26,798 bases of DNA from Ruminococcaceae bacterium UBA1405 (GTDB lineage: Bacteria; Bacillota; Clostridia; Oscillospirales; Ruminococcaceae), in contig DBQB01000015.1 of the NCBI GenBank assembly GCA_002305685.1, positions 1 to 26,798 on the forward strand, in the 5' to 3' direction. The notes below the pieces were generated by a model, which saw only the letters and a list, made by a program, of their open reading frames with translations, ran no database searches and was not told the DNA's origin. The translations under genes and the position numbers were made by a program. This document shows positions 20,206 through 26,798 of the stretch, in pieces; within the stretch, counting starts at the first letter, position 1; every line of letters begins with the position of its first letter.

Positions 20206-21972
20206 ATGAGCGACCGTTTTGAAAAGGAGAACGGGACACAGTACCGTCATGAGGACACCCAGCCTGCGTCGGTACCGAAGGAAGATCCCAAAGGTTCCTG
20301 GGAATCCCGGCCCGAGCCCTCTCCTCGTCCTCTGTCCCCGTATTCCAAGGAGGCCTGGGCGCAAAAGCAGGGGAAGCCTTTCCCATCCGCGTCAGGATGG
20401 CAGCCACAGGAAAATAAGGCCAATAAACCCAATGGTAATACCACTGCCCCTGTGCAGCGGCATAAAGCGCCGGCGCCGGATTTTGTGGCTGATAAAACCG
20501 ACGGAGTTTTTGCCGCCATCTTCTGGATTTTGGGATTTTTGTTTTTGCGCTGGTGGGTGATCTTTGGCAGTGGATTTCGTATGGGCGCCTTCACGCTGGT
20601 GTATGTGGCGGCGGTGTTGTGGTATCTAAGGCGCAAAAAATTAAAACCTGCCAAAACCAGTTGGTTTTGGCTTGCCATGCTTTGCTGCTGTGCTGCCGGG
20701 TATGTGCTGTGGGGAGATGACCGGGAAAATGGATACTGGCTGATTCAGATGGCGTTTTTGTTGGGATGCGCCGTATACTGGGTGCTCAGCGCCGCCGGTG
20801 TGCTGGTGCAGGGCAGAACCGGAAACTGGATGGTTTTGGATGTTTTCCGGGGATTTGTAAAGCTTCCCTTCGGAAATTTCGGCTGTATGTTCCTCTCCAT
20901 GCGGCAATGGCTGGTCAAACTGCGCCAGGGAAAAAATCTGGTGGCGGTGCTCATCGGGTTGGTGCTGTGTATTCCGGTCTTGGGGATTGTACTGCCGCTG
21001 CTCATCGATGCGGACAGAGGGTTTGCTCAGCTCATTGGGCAGGTGATTCAGGATTTGGTGGGCAATCTCTTCTCGATATTGCTGTATGCCCTCTTTGCCA
21101 TCCCGGTGGGATGCTATCTGTTTGGGCTGGTAGGCGGAAGTATCCATAGACGGCGGACCCAGGTGGACCGTCAGGGACTGGAAAAAACCGCCGGAAGCTT
21201 CCGTATGATTCCGGACGTGAGCGTATATACGGTGCTGGTGATGGTGGGAGTGGTGTATCTGGTGTTCATCGGGCTTCAGTTTGGCTATCTCTTTGCCGCT
21301 TTGGCGGGACAGTTCCCTGGAGCGTATGAGAGTTACGCCGAGTATGCCCGGGCCGGATTTTTTGAGCTCTGCGCGGTGGCTGCCTTCAATGGGGTGCTGC
21401 TGCTGGCTGCCGGATGCCTTTCCAAAAAGTCCGGCCGGGAAAGCGGAATGCTGCGGCTGCTCAATCTGGCGATATCGGTGATGACGCTGTTGTTGCTGGC
21501 TACCGCCATGAGCAAGATGGCGCTGTATGTGGACGCTTACGGACTGTCGGTGCGCCGGGTGCTGCCCAGCTGGTTTATGATCTTTATGGGGCTTTGCTGC
21601 GTGCTGGTGATGATGTTGCAGTTTAAGCATTTTTCCATTGTCCGAGGGATCGCGGTGCTGGGTTCGGTGATGTTTGTGCTGCTTTGCCTGACCGATGTAG
21701 GAGGGCTGGTAGCCGGATACAATCTGCGGCGGTACCAGGAGGGAAGCCTGCCCAACCTGTCCATGGAGTTTTTGTATGACTGTGGTTACGGCGGAATATC
21801 CCCGGCGCAAGAGCTGTACCAGCAGACGGATGACCCTGTGATACGCCAGGAGCTGGAGGACTATCTGGAGCGGATGCAGATTCACGCCTACTATGATAAC
21901 GACGATTGGGAGAGTATGACGGTGCAGTCGCTGATCGCCCAGTCTCGGCTACAAAATTTTGGAGAATCATAA
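20206..21972 (+). CDS. DUF4173 polytopic membrane protein with disordered N-terminal tail
   Basis: A 588-residue protein. The first 95 or so residues are polar and Pro-rich (SRPEPSPRPLSPYSKEA) without hydrophobic segments, and likely disordered in the cytoplasm. Ten or more membrane segments follow from about residue 100 (FAAIFWILGFLFLRWWVIF) to about 500. The family motif YAEYARAGFFELCAVAAFN lies near 377-395. The C-terminal 70 residues are soluble and acidic (YDCGYGGISPAQELYQQ onward). I chose ATG at 20206, with the GGTGA/AAAGGA stretch upstream, over a frame from 20158 that overlaps the XRE gene. Function is unknown. Its 4-bp spacing from the XRE gene makes it the third gene of the operon. 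The ending terminator follows at once. Confidence 0.88.
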   Translation: MSDRFEKENGTQYRHEDTQPASVPKEDPKGSWESRPEPSPRPLSPYSKEAWAQKQGKPFPSASGWQPQENKANKPNGNTTAPVQRHKAPAPDFVADKTDGVFAAIFWILGFLFLRWWVIFGSGFRMGAFTLVYVAAVLWYLRRKKLKPAKTSWFWLAMLCCCAAGYVLWGDDRENGYWLIQMAFLLGCAVYWVLSAAGVLVQGRTGNWMVLDVFRGFVKLPFGNFGCMFLSMRQWLVKLRQGKNLVAVLIGLVLCIPVLGIVLPLLIDADRGFAQLIGQVIQDLVGNLFSILLYALFAIPVGCYLFGLVGGSIHRRRTQVDRQGLEKTAGSFRMIPDVSVYTVLVMVGVVYLVFIGLQFGYLFAALAGQFPGAYESYAEYARAGFFELCAVAAFNGVLLLAAGCLSKKSGRESGMLRLLNLAISVMTLLLLATAMSKMALYVDAYGLSVRRVLPSWFMIFMGLCCVLVMMLQFKHFSIVRGIAVLGSVMFVLLCLTDVGGLVAGYNLRRYQEGSLPNLSMEFLYDCGYGGISPAQELYQQTDDPVIRQELEDYLERMQIHAYYDNDDWESMTVQSLIAQSRLQNFGES

Positions 21973-21980
21973 GATAATGG

Positions 21981-22055
21981 AAACAGGCCCCGCCTTTTTT
22001 CGCGGTGAAAGGTTGCAGCAAAACCTTTTGCCGTGAAATTGGGCGGGGCCTGTTT
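21981..22055 (+). terminator. Long-stem terminator after the DUF4173 gene
   Basis: AAACAGGCCCCGCC (21981-21994) pairs with GGCGGGGCCTGTTT (22042-22055), and a second hairpin (AAAGGTT/AACCTTT) forms inside the loop. TTTTATTTT follows. The minus-strand reading also gives a stem with a shorter T-run, so it may serve the convergent GNAT gene too. Confidence 0.88.
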
Positions 22056-22114
22056 TATTTTGGGACTGGTGGGATATGAGAAAGAATGCGGAGAAATCGC
22101 GCAATGCTTATAGC

Positions 22115-22549
22115 TTACAAATATTTTTTAAAGTTGATCTGCGATTTGTTGCTGGTGTAGCCACAACGGCGATAAAATGCGTGTGCACCGGTCCTTTCTT
22201 CTCCGGATACCAGGCGGATGGCCTTTGCGCCGTTTTGGATCGCCCATTTTTCCCCCGTTTCCAACAAAGCTCTGCCAATACCCATCCTTTTATAACGGGA
22301 GGAGACGGCGATTCCCATCACATTCTTCATATGCGGCGCATAGAGGACATCGTAGTCTCTCAGGTGCAGATAGCCCACAACCAAGCCGTCTGCCACCGCC
22401 ACAAAAATCTGATCGCCCTCTTGCTGGAGCAGCGCTGCAAGCTTAGCTTTTGTCTCTTCCAAAGGATAGTCATAGCCCATCTCTTCTTTGTTGAGATGGT
22501 AAATCGCAGGATAATCGCTGGGTAGCGCAGTTCTGATATGAAAATGCAA
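22115..22549 (-). CDS. GNAT-family N-acetyltransferase
   Basis: A 144-residue acetyl-CoA-dependent acetyltransferase. The acetyl-CoA loop is in MGIAVSSRYKRMGIGRALL (about 78-96), following the usual strand (YLHLRDYDVLY); the C-terminal part has RLVSGEERTGAHAFYRRCGY (about 112-131), the family pattern of motif B ending in a Tyr that acts as a general acid. It looks like the YjaB/RimI-like small GNATs; the substrate is unknown. The start is TTG at 22549, with AGGAG 7 bp upstream, and no ATG is available. It has its own strong promoter (22602-22630) and is convergent with the DUF4173 operon. Confidence 0.92.
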   Translation of the reverse strand: MHFHIRTALPSDYPAIYHLNKEEMGYDYPLEETKAKLAALLQQEGDQIFVAVADGLVVGYLHLRDYDVLYAPHMKNVMGIAVSSRYKRMGIGRALLETGEKWAIQNGAKAIRLVSGEERTGAHAFYRRCGYTSNKSQINFKKYL

Positions 22550-22601
22550 GATGATTCTCCTTTCCTGATGTTTGGCGGAAACAAAACTTGTTTCATTTTC
22601 G

Positions 22602-22630
22602 AGTATATAACTTGGATTTTGTCAGGTCAA
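22602..22630 (-). promoter_or_regulatory. Strong promoter of the GNAT gene
   Basis: On the minus strand TTGACC (22625-22630, 5 of 6), a 17-bp spacer and TATACT (22602-22607). Confidence 0.75.
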
Positions 22631-22839
22631 CCATCAAAGCGGCTTAGCAGCTTGCGGTTTGACAGGGAATGGGGAAAATTTCTTTGCCGGGGAAGAAGGA
22701 TTTTTCGGGAGAAGACAGTAATATATAGTTAGAACAGCGAAACGGGCGGCAAAATGGGAAAACGGGATATTTTTCCATCCCGCTTGTCGAGTGCTGTGAA
22801 ACCGGTTACTTTTGATCAAATAGGGACGGAGGGATGGGG

Positions 22840-23862
22840 ATGCAGCAGTCAGACTTTTCCATTCGCCAACAAAGCGAGCGGTTGGAACACCAGTTTCTCA
22901 GCCCCAACGCAGCCTTTTCCGATGCCTCCCGGGGACGGGAACGCCCGGAAACGCCCTGTACCATCCGTACCGATTATCAGCGGGACCGGGACCGGATCAT
23001 CCATTGCAACGCTTTTCGGCGGCTTAAGGACAAGACCCAGGTGTTTTTGACCCCGGTGGGGGATCATTACCGAACCCGGTTAACCCATACCCTGGAGGTA
23101 AACCAGATTGCCCGGACCATTGCCCGGGCGCTTCGTCTCAATGAGGACCTTGTGGAGGCCATCGCCCTGGGCCACGACCTGGGACATACTCCCTTTGGCC
23201 ATGCGGGGGAAGCGGTGCTCAACCAGCTGGCTCCCGGCGGGTTTCGCCACTATCTGCAAAGCATACGGGTGGTGACGGTGCTGGAACGGGACGGGGAAGG
23301 GTTAAACCTGACCTGGGAGGTAAAAAACGGCATTGCCGGGCATACCACCGAAGCGCCTGCCCCAAACACGCTGGAAGGAAAGGTGGTTCGCCTTTCCGAT
23401 AAGATCGCCTATCTCAACCACGATATTGAGGATGCCTGCCGTGCCGGCGTTTTGCAGGAGGAGGAGATTCCCTACGACGTTCGTTACCGGCTGGGCCGGG
23501 GGAAATCCAGCCGGATCACCACATTGGTGCGCTCGGTGGTGGAGCAGAGTGCAAAGGCGGGAGATATTCTCATGGAACCTTCGGTGCAGGAAGCCTTTGA
23601 CAAGCTCAAAGCCTTTATGTACCGGGAAGTATATCTCAATCCTTCGGTCAAAAAGGAGGAGGGGAAGGCGCAGCAGGTACTCCGAATGTTATATGAACAT
23701 TACTACCAGTATCCGCAGCAGCTTGCGCCGCTGTACCTTCATATCATGCAGCGGGAGGGTAAGAGCGTCGCCATCTGTGATTATCTTTCCGGGATGAGCG
23801 ACCATTTTGCGGTGGCGGAATTTGAGCGGTTGTTTTTGCCTAAATTTTGGGATATCAAATAA
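22840..23862 (+). CDS. dgt: dGTP triphosphohydrolase-like HD-domain protein
   Basis: A 340-residue dNTP triphosphohydrolase of the HD superfamily, which cuts dGTP (or other dNTPs) to deoxynucleoside and triphosphate. The opening RTDYQRDRDRIIHCNAFRRLKDKTQVF is typical. The metal site is formed by His83 (LTHTLEV), His112-Asp113 (GHDLGHTPFGH) and the Asp of YLNHDIED. I chose ATG at 22840, with GGAGGG 6 bp upstream; an ATG at 22834 abuts that box. A possible -10 (TATAGT, 22724-22729) with a poor -35 lies in the long leader, which also holds a CGGGAT/ATCCCG hairpin (22763-22768, 22777-22782). dnaG starts 21 bp after the stop, so dNTP hydrolysis, priming and the main sigma factor are linked in one cluster. 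Confidence 0.95.
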   Translation: MQQSDFSIRQQSERLEHQFLSPNAAFSDASRGRERPETPCTIRTDYQRDRDRIIHCNAFRRLKDKTQVFLTPVGDHYRTRLTHTLEVNQIARTIARALRLNEDLVEAIALGHDLGHTPFGHAGEAVLNQLAPGGFRHYLQSIRVVTVLERDGEGLNLTWEVKNGIAGHTTEAPAPNTLEGKVVRLSDKIAYLNHDIEDACRAGVLQEEEIPYDVRYRLGRGKSSRITTLVRSVVEQSAKAGDILMEPSVQEAFDKLKAFMYREVYLNPSVKKEEGKAQQVLRMLYEHYYQYPQQLAPLYLHIMQREGKSVAICDYLSGMSDHFAVAEFERLFLPKFWDIK

Positions 23863-23883
23863 ATTTGTGAGGAGGTGGAAAGG

Positions 23884-25656
23884 ATGATACCGGAAGAATT
23901 TATCCAGGAACTGAAATACCACAGCGATATTGTGGATGTGGTTTCCTCCTATGTGGCGCTGCGCCATCGGGGAAAGACCCATTCCGGGCTCTGTCCTTTC
24001 CATTCCGAAAAGACGCCGTCCTTTCACGTCTATCCGGACACCCAGTCCTTTTACTGTTTTGGCTGCGGCGCCGGCGGGGATGTGGTGACCTTCATACGTC
24101 GGATTGAAAATCTGGAGTATGTGGAGGCGCTTCGATTTTTGGCCCAGCGGGCTGGGCTGGCCATGCCGGAGGACGTGCGGGACGACGGTTCCGCACGGAT
24201 GAAGATGCGTATTTTGGAGATCAACCGGCAGACGGCCCGGATTTTTTATGAAAATCTTACCTCCCCCGGCGGCAGGGAAGGGCTTCGATATCTGCGGCAG
24301 CGGGGCCTCAGCGATAAAACCATCCGCCGGTTTGGGCTGGGTTATTCCATGCCTGGTTGGGACACACTGGCAAAACAGCTTCGCAGCCAAGGATTCACCG
24401 ACGAGGAGATGCTTTCAGCGGCGGTGGTCAGCAAAGGGCGAAACGGATCGGTTTTCGATATGTTTCGCGGGCGGGTCATGTTCCCCATCATCGATCTGCG
24501 GGGCAACGTCATCGGCTTCGGCGGACGAAAACTGGGGGAGGAAAGCGGCCCCAAATACCTCAACTCTCCCGATACCCCGGTGTTCAAAAAGAGCCGCAAT
24601 CTTTTTGCACTGAATTTCGCCAAGGCGTCCAAAGAAAAAGGCATCATATTATGTGAGGGCTATATGGATGTCATTGCACAGCATCAGGCAGGCTTTGACA
24701 ATGCTGTGGCTACCCTGGGAACAGCGCTGACCCCGGAACAGTGCCGTCTGCTCAGCCAGTATACCGATCAGGTACTGCTCTCCTACGACGCCGACGAGGC
24801 CGGACAGAAGGCCACCCGGCGGGGAATTGAGCTACTGTCCCAAATTGGGATGAAAATCAAGGTGATTCACATCCCGGACGCCAAGGACCCGGATGAGTTT
24901 ATCAAAAAATTCGGGGCGCAGCGGTTTCGGATGCTGTTGGAGGGAAGTTCCAACGCAACCGAGTTTGCCATCGCCCGCATCCGGGAAAAATACGATACCG
25001 ATACCGATGATGGCCGGATGAACTGTCTCAAGGAGCTGGCGGCGTTTTTGGCGGAGATTCCCAACCCCATCGAGCGGGATGTGTATCAGTCCCGGGTGGC
25101 GCTGGATTTGGGGATTTCCAAAGATATATTGGGGGCGCAGGTGGCTTCGCTGCAAAAGCGGATGACCCGCTCCCGCAATCGAAAAGAGGACGCTGACCTG
25201 CGGATTTATGCCATAAAAGGCAACGGGACAAACCCGGGCGGTATAAATGAATTGCAGCGGCGAAACAATATGAAATGTGCTGTGGCGGAGGATAAACTGT
25301 TGGGGGTGCTGATCCGCAATCCCGATTATTTCCGCCATATTGCAGCCAGGATACAGCCGGAGCAGTTTGTCACCGATCTCAACCGTACCATTGCCCAGGT
25401 GATATACCGGCGTTTGGAGCAGAATCTGCCGGTGGATATGCCGTCCCTCTCCGGGGAACTGGAACCGGAGCAGATGTCCCAGCTCTCCCGCATCCTTTTG
25501 GATGCCTCCGGGATCAAATCCACCCAGCAGGAGACCGACGATTATATCGATGTGCTGCTGCAAAACCAAAATAAACCGACTCCCCAGCAGATCGGCGCCA
25601 TGGACGATGAGCAGTTCCGGGAATATATGGCGTCGCTGACGGCAGGGAAGAGATAG
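23884..25656 (+). CDS. dnaG: DNA primase
   Basis: A 590-residue primase that makes RNA primers at the replication fork with the DnaB-type helicase. The N-terminal CHC2 zinc finger has Cys37, His40, Cys58 and Cys61 (LCPFH, FYCFGCGAGG). The catalytic core has the TOPRIM elements Glu258 in CEGYMDVIAQH and Asp302/Asp304 in SYDADEAGQKA. After about residue 430 comes the helicase-binding domain (KLLGVLIRNPDYFRHIA onward). The true start is ATG at 23884 with AGGAGG 8 bp upstream; a GTG three codons earlier overlaps that site. The stop codon TAG lies inside the AGATAG repeat that follows. It is the middle gene of the dgt-dnaG-rpoD cluster. Confidence 0.98.
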   Translation: MIPEEFIQELKYHSDIVDVVSSYVALRHRGKTHSGLCPFHSEKTPSFHVYPDTQSFYCFGCGAGGDVVTFIRRIENLEYVEALRFLAQRAGLAMPEDVRDDGSARMKMRILEINRQTARIFYENLTSPGGREGLRYLRQRGLSDKTIRRFGLGYSMPGWDTLAKQLRSQGFTDEEMLSAAVVSKGRNGSVFDMFRGRVMFPIIDLRGNVIGFGGRKLGEESGPKYLNSPDTPVFKKSRNLFALNFAKASKEKGIILCEGYMDVIAQHQAGFDNAVATLGTALTPEQCRLLSQYTDQVLLSYDADEAGQKATRRGIELLSQIGMKIKVIHIPDAKDPDEFIKKFGAQRFRMLLEGSSNATEFAIARIREKYDTDTDDGRMNCLKELAAFLAEIPNPIERDVYQSRVALDLGISKDILGAQVASLQKRMTRSRNRKEDADLRIYAIKGNGTNPGGINELQRRNNMKCAVAEDKLLGVLIRNPDYFRHIAARIQPEQFVTDLNRTIAQVIYRRLEQNLPVDMPSLSGELEPEQMSQLSRILLDASGIKSTQQETDDYIDVLLQNQNKPTPQQIGAMDDEQFREYMASLTAGKR

Positions 25657-25670
25657 AGATAGAGATAGAT
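25651..25670. repeat. AGATAG hexamer repeat spanning the dnaG stop codon
   Basis: Three copies of AGATAG in direct succession (25651-25668) plus AT. The first copy contains the dnaG stop TAG at 25654-25656, with two further copies downstream, so slippage by a unit would not alter the protein. Confidence 0.85.
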
Positions 25671-25811
25671 ACCAAAGCGTCAATACAAAAATCAAAGTAA
25701 CCGTTTGTCCTCAAATTTTGGGGCGAACGTTATGGATACGCGGGCCGCGGGAGCAGGGCAAAGCTCTGTACATAGCTTTTGCGGCGCGCAGAATTAGGGG
25801 GAAATAACAAC
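25657..25811 (+). promoter_or_regulatory. dnaG-rpoD spacer with hairpins
   Basis: A 155-nt spacer, longer than expected within a tight operon. It contains CGTTTGTCC pairing with GGGCGAACG (25703-25711, 25720-25729, two G-U pairs) and a GCAAAGCT / AGCTTTTGC stem (about 25759-25783) with a TGTACA loop. No T-run follows either stem. A separate rpoD promoter here is likely, as in other Firmicutes, but I could not identify clear -35/-10 boxes. Confidence 0.4.
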
Positions 25812-26798
25812 ATGGCAAACCAGGATAAAAAAACAATGATGCGCGAACTCATCGAGCAGGGCAAACGCAAAGGCCGGCTGACCACCAAGGAGATCAGCGA
25901 TGTGCTGGATGAGATGGATTTTGACAGCGATCAGCTGGATAAACTCTATGACACACTGGAAGCCTGCAACATCGAGGTAGTGGACGAGTTTGCCGCTTCG
26001 ATGGATGCGGAGGAGGATATGAATGTCATCGATGCCCAGGATCTGGAGAGCGCTCTCTCCGCCGAGGGCATCAGCATCGACGACCCGGTAAAGGTTTACC
26101 TCAAGGAGATTGGGCGGGTTCCGCTGCTGACCTCCGAGGAGGAGGTAGAGCTGGCCACCCGGATGGCGCAGGGCGATCCTCAGGCGCAGAAGCGTCTGGC
26201 GGAGGCCAACCTGCGTCTGGTGGTGAGCATCGCCAAACGGTATGTCGGCCGGGGAATGCAGTTTCTGGATCTGATCCAGGAGGGAAATCTGGGCCTGATT
26301 AAGGCGGTGGAAAAGTTTGACCACACCAAAGGATTCAAGTTTTCCACCTACGCTACCTGGTGGATCCGTCAGGCCATCACCAGAGCCATTGCGGATCAGG
26401 CGCGTACCATCCGTATCCCGGTGCATATGGTGGAGACCATCAACAAGGTGAAGAAGGTCAGCTCCCAGCTGCTGCACAAAAATGGACATGAGCCCACCGC
26501 CGAGGAGATTGCCCAGGAGCTGGATATGCCCGCGGAGAAGGTGCGGGAGATTATGCGGGTAGCCCAGGAGCCGGTGTCGCTGGAAACCCCCATCGGCGAG
26601 GAGGAGGACAGCCATCTGGGAGATTTCATCCCCGACGAGGATGCCCCTGCCCCGGCGGAAGCCGCTTCCCACACCCTGCTCAAGGAACAGCTGGCGGAGG
26701 TGCTTCAGACCCTGACCCCCAGAGAAGAAAAGGTGTTGCGGCTGCGCTTCGGTTTGGAGGACGGCCGTTCCAGAACGCTGGAGGAAGTGGGCAAAGAG
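25812..26798 (+). CDS. rpoD: Primary RNA polymerase sigma factor (SigA), 3' end cut by the window
   Basis: The first 329 codons of the housekeeping sigma factor. Residues 1-85 form an acidic region 1.1-like segment (KEISDVLDEMDFDSDQLD). Region 1.2 starts at DDPVKVYLKEIGRVPLLT (90-107). Region 2 runs from LAEANLRLVVSIAKRYVGRGMQFLDLIQEGN through KGFKFSTYATWWIRQAITRAIADQ (129-196), holding the core-binding and -10-recognition helices. Region 3 (IPVHMVETINK to VSLETPIGEEEDSHLGDFI) follows, and region 4 begins LTPREEKVLRLRFGL. The helix-turn-helix of region 4.2 is lost at the right edge. An AGGGGG box about 10 bp upstream precedes the ATG at 25812. The -35/-10 boxes noted in this window fit its known recognition of TTGACA and TATAAT. 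Confidence 0.98.
   Translation, partial: MANQDKKTMMRELIEQGKRKGRLTTKEISDVLDEMDFDSDQLDKLYDTLEACNIEVVDEFAASMDAEEDMNVIDAQDLESALSAEGISIDDPVKVYLKEIGRVPLLTSEEEVELATRMAQGDPQAQKRLAEANLRLVVSIAKRYVGRGMQFLDLIQEGNLGLIKAVEKFDHTKGFKFSTYATWWIRQAITRAIADQARTIRIPVHMVETINKVKKVSSQLLHKNGHEPTAEEIAQELDMPAEKVREIMRVAQEPVSLETPIGEEEDSHLGDFIPDEDAPAPAEAASHTLLKEQLAEVLQTLTPREEKVLRLRFGLEDGRSRTLEEVGKE

Overview
The window looks like the chromosome of a moderately GC-rich, low-complexity-genome Firmicute of class Clostridia, probably Oscillospirales (Oscillospiraceae/Ruminococcaceae). The reasons are the dgt-dnaG-rpoD cluster, Rex, the class II (Firmicutes-type) GalT, strong AGGAGG ribosome-binding sites, sigma-A promoters and several small Clostridia-type families (DUF2975/XRE, DUF4173, DUF3810, two-part chromate transporter). 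The species call is inference. No CRISPR array, tRNA, rRNA, insertion sequence or prophage gene was seen.

Layout. 64-1903 (minus): a frameshifted metallophosphoesterase gene followed by the two halves of a CHR-family chromate-type transporter. 2082-3063 (plus): a HAD hydrolase and a single-PAS protein, ending at a perfect 42-bp palindrome that also ends the convergent operon. 3120-7819 (minus): a four-gene envelope operon, transcribed in the order membrane alpha/beta-hydrolase-like protein, Smr protein, DUF3810 membrane zincin, CapA-like lipoprotein. 8160-10615 (minus): a cytoplasmic pectinesterase, an Amidase_6 cysteine-hydrolase domain and a frameshifted YcxB-like membrane protein. 10763-13901 (plus): rex with a textbook promoter, then a pair of COG0523 (CobW-type) metallochaperone GTPases, the first with a striking His/Cys tandem-repeat insert, the second fused to a DUF1980-type domain. 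14053-14583 (minus): a histidine phosphatase. 14778-19282 (plus): galT, rpmE, a YigZ-family protein and glnS, the last behind a structured leader with a terminator just before the start codon. 19484-21972 (plus): a DUF2975-XRE-DUF4173 operon whose promoter carries two 21-bp tandem repeats. 22115-22549 (minus): a GNAT acetyltransferase. 22840 to the right edge (plus): dgt, dnaG and the first 329 codons of rpoD, a macromolecular-synthesis-type cluster.

How the parts fit. Most of the window is housekeeping (translation: rpmE, glnS; replication and transcription: dgt, dnaG, rpoD; redox control: rex) interleaved with small accessory operons that each have their own promoter and terminator. The least explained are the hydrolase-Smr-DUF3810-CapA operon, the COG0523 pair lacking an adjacent permease, and the self-contained DUF2975-XRE-DUF4173 unit. 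Two genes are broken at 7-base G/C runs while every 6-base run I noticed lies in an intact frame, which points to homopolymer sequencing error or slippage. Only visual reading was possible; no database search or folding program was run.
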